From Aestuariibaculum marinum (lineage in GTDB: Bacteria > Bacteroidota > Bacteroidia > Flavobacteriales > Flavobacteriaceae), in NCBI RefSeq assembly GCF_014596975.1, contig NZ_JACVXD010000010.1, positions 1 through 64,000 of the forward strand: a stretch of DNA of 64,000 nucleotides, in the 5' to 3' direction. Shown here piece after piece: positions 26,612 through 34,930 of the stretch. Under the pieces are notes generated by a model. That model was not told the origin of the DNA. It made no database searches and was given only the letters and a program-made list of their open reading frames with translations. Positions within the stretch are counted from its first letter, which is position 1. Each line of letters begins with the position of its first letter. The position numbers and the translations under genes were made by a program.

Positions 26612-27145
26612 ATGGAAAAATCTTTAAAATCTACAGCTACTAATTTAGGATTGATTTTAGGAGCTCTTTTAACATTATACACTGCAGTTGCTTACTTATT
26701 TAAGCGTGACTTATTGGTTAATCTTTGGGTTATCACTTTAATTATTCCATTATTTATAATTGGCTATGGGATATTCTCAACTGCAAAAATAAAAAGCTTA
26801 CAAAATGGCTTTTTAAGCTTCAAAGAAGCTTTTTCTGGTTTTTTTATTCCTGTTGCCATAGGCATTATGGTTAGTACACTCATAACTATAATCTTATTTA
26901 ACTTTATAGATACTGATGCTGCCATTGAAGTAAAAAATTTATTAATAGAAAATACAGTTGGGATGTTAAAAAATGCTGGAGCACCTACCGATATTATTGC
27001 TGAAAAAGTTGAAGAAATAGAGAGTCAAGACACCTTTTCTTTAGGAATACAGCTTAAATCTTTAGCTCAAAGCTTGATTTTTTTCGCAGTCATCGGTCTT
27101 ATAGTTGCAGCTGCAATGAAAAAAAGTAAGCCAGCCAATGAATAA
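26612..27145 (+). CDS. DUF4199 family membrane protein
   Basis: This 177-aa inner-membrane protein has four hydrophobic helices (about 10-30, 37-55, 75-100 and 150-170), a usual DUF4199 layout. The segment ILGALLTLYTAVAYLF and the FLSFKEAFSGFFIPVAIGIMVS loop-helix are typical. A charged loop (105-140) sits between helices three and four. Function unknown; the gene often precedes a GT2 glycosyltransferase in Flavobacteriia, as it does here 41 bp downstream. A -7-like TATCTTTG lies at 26566-26573. Confidence 0.85.
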   Translation: MEKSLKSTATNLGLILGALLTLYTAVAYLFKRDLLVNLWVITLIIPLFIIGYGIFSTAKIKSLQNGFLSFKEAFSGFFIPVAIGIMVSTLITIILFNFIDTDAAIEVKNLLIENTVGMLKNAGAPTDIIAEKVEEIESQDTFSLGIQLKSLAQSLIFFAVIGLIVAAAMKKSKPANE

Positions 27146-27186
27146 TTTAAGTATTTTTGATTTTATAATTATCTGAAAACTTTTAA

Positions 27187-28137
27187 ATGAATATATCAGT
27201 AGTCATACCACTACTTAACGAACAAGAATCTTTAACAGAATTACATGATTGGATTGCAAAAGTTATGCAATCCAATCGTTTTTCATACGAAATCGTATTT
27301 ATAGACGATGGGAGTACCGATGATTCCTGGCAAGTCATACAAGAATTAGCAAAACAAAACGACAGTGTAAAAGGTATTCGTTTTTCTAAAAACTTTGGCA
27401 AATCGCAGGCCTTACATGCGGGTTTTGAAAAAGCTCAAGGCGATGTCGTCATTACTATGGATGCCGATTTACAAGATAACCCTGATGAAATACCTGAGCT
27501 ATACAGCATGATCACGGAAGATCGTTTCGATTTGGTTTCTGGTTGGAAAAAGAAACGCTACGATTCTGTTATTGCTAAAAATTTACCATCCAAACTATTT
27601 AACTGGGCGGCGCGTAAAACATCTGGCGTAAAACTTAACGACTTTAACTGCGGTCTTAAAGCCTACAAAAACGATGTGGTAAAAAACATTGATGTTAACG
27701 GCGAAATGCATCGTTACATACCTGTGCTTGCAAAAAACGCAGGTTTCACCAAAATAGGCGAAAAGATTGTACAGCATCAAGCCAGAAAATATGGTGAAAC
27801 AAAATTCGGAATGAACCGTTTTATTAATGGTTTTCTCGATTTAATTACCATCTGGTTTATCTCGCACTTCGGCAAACGCCCTATGCATTTATTTGGTGCT
27901 TTAGGCGTTCTTATGTTTATTTTGGGCTTTGCATTTTCATTTTATTTAGGCATCGATAAACTCTTCTTTAATCCGTCTGGAAGATTGATTACTGAACGTC
28001 CGGAATTCTTTTTAGCCTTATCGACTATGATTATAGGCACCCAATTTTTTGTTGCGGGATTCTTAGGTGAAATGATTTTACGATCGAAACAGGATAAAAA
28101 ACGCTATTTAATCAAGGACGAGACTTCAAATTTTTAA
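27187..28137 (+). CDS. Family 2 glycosyltransferase (DPM1/GtrB-like)
   Basis: This 316-aa enzyme is predicted to transfer a sugar from a nucleotide donor to a polyprenyl phosphate. The GT-A domain shows VVIPLLNEQESL at the N-terminus, the FIDDGSTDDSW nucleotide motif near residue 40 and the metal-binding MDADLQDNPDEIPEL near residue 95. Two C-terminal transmembrane helices (about 235-260 and 275-300) anchor it, as in GtrB/ArnC-type enzymes. Linkage to DUF4199 is a common flavobacterial arrangement. Donor and acceptor cannot be read from the sequence. Confidence 0.92.
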   Translation: MNISVVIPLLNEQESLTELHDWIAKVMQSNRFSYEIVFIDDGSTDDSWQVIQELAKQNDSVKGIRFSKNFGKSQALHAGFEKAQGDVVITMDADLQDNPDEIPELYSMITEDRFDLVSGWKKKRYDSVIAKNLPSKLFNWAARKTSGVKLNDFNCGLKAYKNDVVKNIDVNGEMHRYIPVLAKNAGFTKIGEKIVQHQARKYGETKFGMNRFINGFLDLITIWFISHFGKRPMHLFGALGVLMFILGFAFSFYLGIDKLFFNPSGRLITERPEFFLALSTMIIGTQFFVAGFLGEMILRSKQDKKRYLIKDETSNF

Positions 28138-28156
28138 CGAAATAAATTAATTATTG

Positions 28157-28210
28157 AGAATCCTTCAAATGTCTTAAAAATTGAGACTTACAAAGGATTC
28201 TTTTATTTTT
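28157..28210 (+). terminator. Terminator after the DUF4199-GT2 operon
   Basis: Outer arms GAATCCTT (28158-28165) and AAGGATTC (28193-28200) pair perfectly and enclose an inner GTCTT/AGAC-type stem, followed by a long T-run. Confidence 0.8.
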
Positions 28211-28314
28211 TTTTAATAACTTTAAAACAGTTTCATACACTTCAAAAATTGAAACCATTAAACTAAACTAAGTGCAATAATTTCTTTTTTGAAAATATAT
28301 TTTTAAAACACATT

Positions 28315-30045
28315 ATGATACACATCGAACCAAAAATTTTAGACCGAATTAACACCTGGTTAACCCCAACTTTTGACGAAGAAACACAAGATTTTATTAA
28401 AAACAGTATTGCTCACAATCCTAAAGATATTCAGGAGAGTTTTTACAAAGATTTAGAATTTGGAACTGGAGGTATGCGTGGTGTAATGGGCATTGGTACG
28501 AATCGTATTAACAAATACACCCTTGGCAAAAGCACACAAGGTTTAAGCGACTATTTACACAAATCATTTCCAGACGAAACACCGAAAGCTGTAATTGCTT
28601 ACGATTGTCGTCACAACAGTAAAACCTTAGCAAAGGTGGTAGCAGATGTGTTCTCTGCTAATGGTATTGAAGTGTACCTATTTGAAGACTTACGCCCTAC
28701 TCCGGAATTATCATTTGCAGTTAAGCATTTAAACTGCCACTGCGGAATCGTGTTAACAGCCTCACACAACCCACCGGAATACAACGGATACAAAGTATAC
28801 TGGCAAGATGGCGGGCAATTGGTACCACCACAAGACGGTGAGGTCATTGCTATGATTAACGACATTGATTATTCTGACATTAAATTTGAAGCCAACAATG
28901 CTTTAATCAACTACATAAGCGAAGATATTGATAATGCCTTTATTGAAGCTTCAGTAAAAAATGGTTGTGTTGGAGCTACACAGGCCGCTAAAGACGACTT
29001 AACTATTGTATTCACCTCGTTACATGGAACATCAATTACTGCAGTTCCTGAAACCTTAAAACGTGCCGGGTATAAAAATGTTCATATTGTAAAAGAACAA
29101 GAAGTACCAAACGGTGATTTCCCAACGGTAGCTTCACCAAACCCTGAAGAACCTGCGGCTTTAAAAATGGCTTTGGAATTAGCCGAAAAAGTAAATGCTG
29201 ATATTGTTATAGGAACCGATCCAGATTGTGATCGTTTAGGGGTTGCTGTTAGAAACAGTGATGGCGAACTACAATTACTTAATGGAAATCAAACCATGCT
29301 AATGATGACCGATTTCCTATTAAAACAATGGAAATCTGAAGGCAAAATCAACGGCAAGGAATTTATTGCTTCAACCATTGTATCGACGCCAATGTTAAAC
29401 AAACTCGCTGAAGCTTACAACGTAGAAAGTAAAATTGTTTTAACCGGTTTTAAATGGATTGCCAAATTAATTAAAGATTATCCGCAATTAGATTTTATTG
29501 GTGGTGGTGAAGAAAGTTTTGGTTTTATGGTTGGTGACTTTGTGCGTGATAAAGACGCTGTTACCTCTACACTATTGGCTTGCGAAATTGCTGCCATTAC
29601 TAAATCTGAAGGAAGTTCATTCTACAACGAATTAATTAAATTATACGTTGAGCACGGGTGCTATAAAGAAAAATTAGTCTCGCTTACCAAAAAAGGTATT
29701 GAAGGCGCACAGGAAATCACACAGATGATGATTGATGCCCGTGAAAATCCGCTGAAAGATATAAACGGATCAAAAGTGGTGAGGTTAGAAGATTACGACA
29801 CATCTGTTGCGAAACACTTATTAACTGGAAAAGAAACAGCTATTGATGTACCAAAATCGAACGTTTTAATTTATTACACCGAAGACGGTAGTCAAATTGC
29901 ATTAAGACCAAGTGGAACTGAGCCGAAAATTAAATTTTACGTAAGCGTCAATACTAAATTGAATTCTGTTGAAGATTTCAAAACTGTTGAAGCAGATTTA
30001 GATGCTAAAGCCGAAACCATTTTAAAAGACATGAAACTCATTTAA
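28315..30045 (+). CDS. Phospho-sugar mutase (phosphoglucomutase/phosphomannomutase family)
   Basis: This 576-aa cytoplasmic enzyme interconverts hexose 1- and 6-phosphates. All four active-site loops of the alpha-D-phosphohexomutase family are visible: the phosphoserine loop [13 protein letters not shown] near 150, the metal loop [10 protein letters not shown] near 305, the sugar-binding loop GGGEESFG near 400 and the phosphate-binding loop [12 protein letters not shown] near 530. The length and [10 protein letters not shown] near residue 48 resemble the bacterial PgcA/PGM2-like branch, suggesting glucose-1-phosphate specificity. It has its own transcription unit. Confidence 0.94.
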   Translation: MIHIEPKILDRINTWLTPTFDEETQDFIKNSIAHNPKDIQESFYKDLEFGTGGMRGVMGIGTNRINKYTLGKSTQGLSDYLHKSFPDETPKAVIAYDCRHNSKTLAKVVADVFSANGIEVYLFEDLRPTPELSFAVKHLNCHCGIVLTASHNPPEYNGYKVYWQDGGQLVPPQDGEVIAMINDIDYSDIKFEANNALINYISEDIDNAFIEASVKNGCVGATQAAKDDLTIVFTSLHGTSITAVPETLKRAGYKNVHIVKEQEVPNGDFPTVASPNPEEPAALKMALELAEKVNADIVIGTDPDCDRLGVAVRNSDGELQLLNGNQTMLMMTDFLLKQWKSEGKINGKEFIASTIVSTPMLNKLAEAYNVESKIVLTGFKWIAKLIKDYPQLDFIGGGEESFGFMVGDFVRDKDAVTSTLLACEIAAITKSEGSSFYNELIKLYVEHGCYKEKLVSLTKKGIEGAQEITQMMIDARENPLKDINGSKVVRLEDYDTSVAKHLLTGKETAIDVPKSNVLIYYTEDGSQIALRPSGTEPKIKFYVSVNTKLNSVEDFKTVEADLDAKAETILKDMKLI

Positions 30046-30171
30046 TTTTCAATACTGAAGAATTAAATAATTATCGAAACAAGCCTACGAGCATATAAAT
30101 TTCGATTATCGAGTCAAAAAAATGTTAAACAGATATATTTAATTTAAATAGCTATATCTTTGTAAAATATA

Positions 30172-30207
30172 CATGCTTTTATGTTTTTCATAAAAGCATG
30201 TTTTTTT
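30172..30207 (+). terminator. Hairpin with T-run in the leader of the ABC exporter gene
   Basis: A perfect 12-bp stem (CATGCTTTTATG / CATAAAAGCATG) with a 5-T loop is followed by seven T residues. It ends 15 bases before the ABC exporter ATG. A -7 element TATCTTTG (30155-30162) lies just upstream, so the hairpin may sit at the very start of the exporter mRNA, or simply end the mutase transcript. Confidence 0.7.
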
Positions 30208-30222
30208 AACAGACCTTTTTAA

Positions 30223-32049
30223 ATGAAGCAATTTTTCAACATTTTACAATATGCAAAGCCTTATAAAAGCTATGCTATTGGTCACATTATCTCTAATATA
30301 TTTTATGCCCTTTTCGGAGCTTTATCTTTCGTAGCACTGATTCCTATGTTAGATATTCTATTCGAAAAAAATTCTAAAAAAATAACAGAAGCCCCTGTAT
30401 ACGAAGGCATCGGTCACCTTAAAGACTTTTATAAAGACTATTTGGCATATCAGGTTAATCAATATGCAGAAAGCGCCCCTCAAAAAGCATTATTGCTTGT
30501 TGTTGGTCTTATCATTATTTTATTCTTACTTAAAAACATCTTTGGTTATTTAGCCAATTACTTCATGGTGTTTTTAAGGAATGGTGTGGTTCGTGACTTA
30601 AGAAACAAAGTGTATGAAAGAACGGTAGAGCTACCTTTATCTTACTTTTCAGAGCAGCGCAAAGGTGATATTATGGCTCGCGTTACTCAGGATGTAGCCA
30701 CCTTACAATATTCTATGCTGCCAGCGTTAGAACTAATTTTCAGAGAGCCTTTAATGATTATTTTCACGATAACAATGATGTTAATCATTAGTGCTAAACT
30801 AACACTTTTTGTTTTCGTTTTCATTCCGTTATCAGGTTTAATTATCTCTCGTATTGGTAGAAGTTTGAAACGAAAATCAGACCGCGTTCAAAAAGAACAA
30901 GGCGTTCTTCTGTCAACCTTAGAAGAAACCTTAACTGGTTTACGCATTATTAAAGGCTTTAACGCAGAAGACAAGTTTAACGACAGATTCCAAAATTCAA
31001 CCAACCGATTTTTCAACTTTTCAAACAAACTTTTAAATCGTCAAAACTTAGCGTCACCAACAAGTGAATTTTTAGGAATCCTTGTTATTTCTGTCCTTTT
31101 ATGGTACGGAGGGCAATTAGTACTTGTTGATGGTTCTTTAGACGGAAGTTCTTTCATTGCTTATATTGGTTTAGCTTATAATATTATGGTTCCGGCCAAA
31201 GCCATTTCTCGTGGTTTGTACAACATTAAACAAGGAGATGCTGCTGCGGAACGTATTCAGGAAATTGTCGACGCTCCTAACCCTTTAAAAGACAAAGAAA
31301 ATGCACTTGTAAAAACAGGTTTTGATGCCGAAATCGTATTCGAAAACGTATCTTTTAAATACGACAAAGATTATGTGCTTAAAAACTTTTCGTTAACCAT
31401 TCCTAAAGGAGAAACAGTGGCTTTAGTTGGACAGTCTGGAAGTGGAAAATCTACTATTGCCAACTTGGTTACTCGTTTTTATGATGTAAACGAAGGGCGC
31501 ATTTTAATTGACGGTATCGATATTCGTGAGCTGACGACATATTCGCTACGCAACCAATTAGGCATAGTTACTCAAGATGCCATTCTGTTTAATGACAGCA
31601 TTAAAAACAATCTTAAGTTAGGTAAAGACAATGCTTCAGACGAAGCTATTATCGATGCTTTAAAAGTGGCCAATGCCTGGGAATTTGTTAAAGAATTACC
31701 TGAAGGTATTGATACTAATATTGGTGATTCGGGTAATAAATTATCTGGCGGGCAAAAACAACGACTAAGTATTGCTCGTGCTGTGCTAAAGAGCCCTCCT
31801 ATTATGGTATTAGACGAAGCAACTTCTGCTTTAGATACCGAGAGCGAGCGCTTGGTGCAAGTCGCTTTAAACAACATGATGAAAAATAAAACGTCTATTG
31901 TTATAGCGCACCGTTTATCTACCATTCAAAATGCAGATAATATTGTGGTTATGAGTAAAGGTGAAATTGTAGAAAAAGGCAAGCATGCCCAGCTGATAGC
32001 AAAACAAGGTGTTTATCAAAAACTTGTCGAAATGCAAAGTTTTGAATAA
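30223..32049 (+). CDS. ABC exporter, fused permease-ATPase (MsbA-like)
   Basis: This 608-aa half-transporter has six transmembrane helices (about 20-320) and a C-terminal ATPase (about 355-600). Motifs: Walker A GQSGSGKST near 405, Q-loop TQDAILF near 450, signature LSGGQKQRLSIARA near 507, Walker B PIMVLDEATSALD near 525 and the H-loop IVIAHRLST near 560. It should work as a homodimer exporting a lipid or hydrophobic compound. MsbA-like lipid A-core flipping is plausible given the fold, but the substrate is not proven by sequence. Confidence 0.92.
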   Translation: MKQFFNILQYAKPYKSYAIGHIISNIFYALFGALSFVALIPMLDILFEKNSKKITEAPVYEGIGHLKDFYKDYLAYQVNQYAESAPQKALLLVVGLIIILFLLKNIFGYLANYFMVFLRNGVVRDLRNKVYERTVELPLSYFSEQRKGDIMARVTQDVATLQYSMLPALELIFREPLMIIFTITMMLIISAKLTLFVFVFIPLSGLIISRIGRSLKRKSDRVQKEQGVLLSTLEETLTGLRIIKGFNAEDKFNDRFQNSTNRFFNFSNKLLNRQNLASPTSEFLGILVISVLLWYGGQLVLVDGSLDGSSFIAYIGLAYNIMVPAKAISRGLYNIKQGDAAAERIQEIVDAPNPLKDKENALVKTGFDAEIVFENVSFKYDKDYVLKNFSLTIPKGETVALVGQSGSGKSTIANLVTRFYDVNEGRILIDGIDIRELTTYSLRNQLGIVTQDAILFNDSIKNNLKLGKDNASDEAIIDALKVANAWEFVKELPEGIDTNIGDSGNKLSGGQKQRLSIARAVLKSPPIMVLDEATSALDTESERLVQVALNNMMKNKTSIVIAHRLSTIQNADNIVVMSKGEIVEKGKHAQLIAKQGVYQKLVEMQSFE

Positions 32050-32073
32050 AGATACATCTTTGATAATATTAAC

Positions 32074-32111
32074 AAAAAAGGATAGAGACTTGGGTTTCTA
32101 TCCTTTTTTTT
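32074..32111 (+). terminator. Terminator after the ABC exporter gene
   Basis: AAAAAAGGATAGA pairs with TCTATCCTTTTTTT around a 9-nt loop, followed by more T residues. Confidence 0.88.
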
Positions 32112-32209
32112 ATTCAATGTTAGATTTAAAGAAACTTACCCAATTCATTTTAACTTATTTTTATAATCAAGGCATTAAACTTTCTGTAATTTTATAGGTC
32201 TAATTTTTA

Positions 32210-32761
32210 ATGCATTTTGTGATTGACGAAGATTTATTAATAGAGCAACTAAAATCTGATTCAGAAAAAGAAGAAGCTTTTAGACACCTTATAACGCTGT
32301 ACAAAGAGCGCTTGTATTGGCATATCCGTAATATAGTTAAATATCACGACGATGCAGACGACGTTTTACAAAATACTTTTATTAAGATTTATAAAAATAT
32401 TCATAATTTTAAAGGAGATAGTAAACTATTCTCTTGGATGTATCGTATAGCTACTAACGAGTCTATTACATTTATTAATAAAAATGCTAAGCGATTGCAA
32501 ACCACTAACGAGGAGGTACAGCAATTAGCTATCAATAATTTAACATCCGATGTGTATTTTGAAGGTGATGCCATTCAGCTTAAATTACAAAAAGCTATAG
32601 CTACCTTACCAGAAAAACAACAATTGGTTTTTAATATGAAGTATTTTCAGGATTAAAAATTCAAGTATATGTCGGAAATACTAGAAACCAGTGAGGGAGC
32701 CTTAAAAGCATCGTATCATATTGCAACAAAAAAAATAGAAGCTTATTTAACTAAAGATTAA
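32210..32761 (+). pseudogene. ECF-type RNA polymerase sigma factor interrupted by an in-frame TAA
   Basis: The reading frame encodes a 183-codon sigma-70 family protein. Region 2 (about 20-90) is intact: KEEAFRHLITLYKERLYWHI, the YHDDADDVLQNTFIKIYKNI helix and the SWMYRIATNESITFINK promoter-melting part. Region 4 begins at about 122 (LQKAIATLPEKQQLVFNMKYFQD) but codon 149 (32654-32656) is TAA. The same frame then continues with KFKYM and SEILETSEGALKASYHIATKKIEAYL, the rest of the region-4 helix-turn-helix, to a normal stop at 32759. Relatives have roughly LKYEEM where this reads stop-KFKYM. The truncated product lacks the -35-reading helix. An ATG lies 12 bases after the stop codon (32669). 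Operon partners downstream look intact. Confidence 0.85.
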
Positions 32762-32791
32762 ACCTTTAGAAAAAAATAAAGTCTTACTTAT

Positions 32792-33289
32792 ATGAGTCAG
32801 GAAAAATTACATAATATCAATAATTCAGGATTTAAAGTCCCTGAGAATTACTTCGACACTTTAGAAGACAGGCTGTTTACTCAATCCAAACTTAAAGCAT
32901 CGGCAGATTCTTCTGGTTTTACAATGCCTGAAAATTATTTAAATACGCTGGAAGACAACATACTTAGTCAGGTTTCAGAAAAAGAAACAGCTAAGGTCAT
33001 TCCGTTGTTTAGCAGAAAAAATCTACTTTACGCTTCAAGTATTGCTGCAGCCATTACCTTATTATTTACGCTTTCTATTCAAAACACCAAACCTATGTTA
33101 GATGGTGTAGACAATGAAACGGTAGAAAGTTATCTTTTAAATGAAGATATCGATTTATACGAAATAGCATCAACATTAACAGCAGAAGACCTGGCCAAAG
33201 AAAATTTTAAAGAAGTAAAAATTGATGAAACAACCTTTGAAGACTACATTCTTTCTGATGTAGACCTTGAGGGTATGATGACTAATTAA
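32792..33289 (+). CDS. Anti-sigma-factor-like single-pass membrane protein
   Basis: This 165-aa protein lies 30 bp after the sigma gene in the usual flavobacterial ECF operon. The cytoplasmic N-terminal part contains two copies of a short motif: GFKVPENYFDTLEDRLFTQ at about 12-30 and GFTMPENYLNTLEDNILSQ at about 45-63. One transmembrane helix follows at about 80-98 (LLYASSIAAAITLLFTLS), then an acidic periplasmic tail rich in D and E (115-165). Position and topology suggest it holds the sigma factor, although it lacks the classical zinc anti-sigma motif. Confidence 0.75.
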   Translation: MSQEKLHNINNSGFKVPENYFDTLEDRLFTQSKLKASADSSGFTMPENYLNTLEDNILSQVSEKETAKVIPLFSRKNLLYASSIAAAITLLFTLSIQNTKPMLDGVDNETVESYLLNEDIDLYEIASTLTAEDLAKENFKEVKIDETTFEDYILSDVDLEGMMTN

Positions 33290-33298
33290 AAGTTTGTT

Positions 33299-33745
33299 AT
33301 GATGAAAAAATTAATCCTCCCCATATTGATTCTTTTTATTTCAGCAAGTGTTTTTGCACAAGGCCATGGTGATAAATTTAAAGAACTTAAAATTCCGTTT
33401 ATATCAGAACGCTTAAATTTAAGCCCTGATGAAGCTGAAAAGTTCTGGCCTATTTATAACAAGCATGAAGAAGTGTCATCGAAACTAAGAAATGAAATAC
33501 ACGGAATTCAGTACAAAATAAAAAAGAACACTAAAGATTTATCCAACGAAAAGGCAAAAGAATTACTTGAGAGTTTAAGCGCCTGCGAAAGAAAACGATT
33601 AGATGCTGATGATAAATTAGATCGAGATCTTCTTAAATTTTTATCACCCAAAAAGGTTTTATTGCTAAAAGGCGCTGAGAAAGAATTTAAAAAACGTCTC
33701 TTTGACAGCTATTTAGAAAAGAAATTAAAGTCAAAAAAACAATAA
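33299..33745 (+). CDS. Periplasmic Spy/CpxP-like 'sensor of ECF-type sigma factor'
   Basis: This 148-aa protein has a signal peptide (residues 1-22, ending FAQ) followed by a charged, wholly helical domain: ISERLNLSPDEAEKFWPIYNKHEEV near 35-60 is the family signature, followed by long coiled helices and a basic C-terminal end (YLEKKLKSKK). Such proteins form the third gene of flavobacterial ECF-sigma/anti-sigma operons and are thought to sense envelope conditions. It is 9 bp downstream of the anti-sigma-like gene, so co-transcribed. Confidence 0.8.
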   Translation: MMKKLILPILILFISASVFAQGHGDKFKELKIPFISERLNLSPDEAEKFWPIYNKHEEVSSKLRNEIHGIQYKIKKNTKDLSNEKAKELLESLSACERKRLDADDKLDRDLLKFLSPKKVLLLKGAEKEFKKRLFDSYLEKKLKSKKQ

Positions 33746-33747
33746 AT

Positions 33748-33779
33748 AAAAAAAGGAGCTTTTAAAAGCTCCTTTTTTT
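33748..33779. terminator. Bidirectional terminator
   Basis: A near-perfect palindromic hairpin built on GGAGCTTTT / AAAAGCTCC with flanking A and T runs ends both the sigma operon and the convergent Ycf48-like gene. Confidence 0.92.
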
Positions 33780-34824
33780 ATTCCTTAAATGTTAGTTTCG
33801 CAATACGCTTAGCGCCTCCTGCATAAGCTATTGAATCGTTTATAAATCGAATAGTATAAAAACTCTCATCACTTAAATGCACCCATGATTCACCTCCGTC
33901 TTTACTATAATCTATACCTTTAAAGCCAACAGTAACCAATTCTTTTCCTTCTCGTTTTGGTAAAAACTGCACACAACTCCTATAACCCGGCACTTGCTCA
34001 TCAGCTACAATACTCCAGGTTTTACCACCATCAACCGTTTTTATTTTATTAGCTTTATTAGCATCTGGTTTTGTAAAATCACCTCCAATAGCATAGCCTA
34101 CATTTTCATCATAAAAAGTAATTGAATATATCCCTTCGGCTTCAGCATCCTGAATTGCAGGTGTTTTTGTTACCGCCCAGGTCTCACCTTTATCTGTCGT
34201 AAAATAGATATTACCATGGGTGGTTGCTACCCAGGCTTTGTTACCATTTACTGCAATATTAGTATTACTCGCTGCAAAAGCACCCTCACCGTCTTCAGCT
34301 TGAGGAAGCTCCTCACATGAAACTTTATTCCATGTCTGTCCACCATCTCGGGTAATTATAATAGACAGGCATCCTTTTGTACTATCTCCAACAGCTATGC
34401 CTTCGGCGTTATTCCAAAAGGTCATAGCATCATAAAACACACCTTCGGTTGTTTCTTTGTATACCAATTGCATTCTTCCATCATCTCCCGTCTTATAAAG
34501 CAATGCAGGATTTTCAATACTTAACATAAAAAAATCGGTTGCTGTATGTGCTACGGCTCTAAAATGAAGATTTAAAGAATCGTATTGCTGAACAGAAGTC
34601 TGCCACATTTTTGTATTCGGGTTATACAATCCGAAAGTCCCATTGTTTCCAGCAAAAGCCAGACTTTTATCATTTAAAATTTCAATCGCTCGAATGCTTA
34701 ACAACGAATCCTCCAGAATCGTTTCAACATCTACAGATTTAAAATCTCTTGCAATAAACTCAGCTTTTTGCTCACAAGAACATAAAGATATTACCAATAA
34801 AAAGGTAATTAACAAGTATTTCAT
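33778..34824 (-). CDS. Ycf48/BNR-repeat beta-propeller lipoprotein
   Basis: This 348-aa lipoprotein has lipobox CSC near residue 17. The rest forms a beta-propeller with repeated Asp-box-like motifs: ITRDGGQTWNKV, TTDKGETWAVT, TVDGGKTWSIV and SKDGGESWVHL, spaced about 50 residues apart. Relatives are annotated as oxidoreductases or Ycf48-like photosystem assembly proteins; in non-photosynthetic Bacteroidota the role is unknown. No catalytic residues can be assigned, so a sialidase-type hydrolase label is not justified. Confidence 0.85.
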   Translation of the reverse strand: MKYLLITFLLVISLCSCEQKAEFIARDFKSVDVETILEDSLLSIRAIEILNDKSLAFAGNNGTFGLYNPNTKMWQTSVQQYDSLNLHFRAVAHTATDFFMLSIENPALLYKTGDDGRMQLVYKETTEGVFYDAMTFWNNAEGIAVGDSTKGCLSIIITRDGGQTWNKVSCEELPQAEDGEGAFAASNTNIAVNGNKAWVATTHGNIYFTTDKGETWAVTKTPAIQDAEAEGIYSITFYDENVGYAIGGDFTKPDANKANKIKTVDGGKTWSIVADEQVPGYRSCVQFLPKREGKELVTVGFKGIDYSKDGGESWVHLSDESFYTIRFINDSIAYAGGAKRIAKLTFKE

Positions 34825-34901
34825 AAGTCTTAATTTTTGCTAAAAGTATAAAAGCTATATAAATAAAAACTTAAAGCTATAAACAAATTAACTTTTAAAT
34901 G

Positions 34902-34909
34902 TACCTTTG
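34902..34909 (+). promoter_or_regulatory. Promoter -7 element of rsmB
   Basis: TACCTTTG matches TAnnTTTG and lies 21 bases before ATG 34931. An in-frame TTG at 34907 overlaps this element and so cannot be the translation start. No clear -33 element is seen. Confidence 0.55.
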
Positions 34910-34930
34910 CAGCCTCATATTTTATATACA

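Noticed and set aside
30046-30170. tRNA or other structured RNA between the mutase and the ABC exporter
   Set aside because: No cloverleaf or T-loop sequence is present here. I saw none anywhere in the window, nor any CRISPR-like spaced repeats or transposase genes.
32210-32656. A complete short 148-residue sigma factor
   Set aside because: The region-4 helix-turn-helix is missing from this product but present in the same frame directly after the stop, so this is an interrupted gene and not a naturally short family member.
33778-34824. Sialidase or other glycoside hydrolase based on Asp-box repeats
   Set aside because: Asp boxes are structural; the catalytic arginine triad of sialidases is not recognisable and the repeats fit a Ycf48-like propeller better.
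34907-34930. TTG start for rsmB at 34907
   Set aside because: It overlaps the -7 promoter element TACCTTTG; translation cannot start upstream of the transcript. The same reasoning rejects TTG 38189 for purL.
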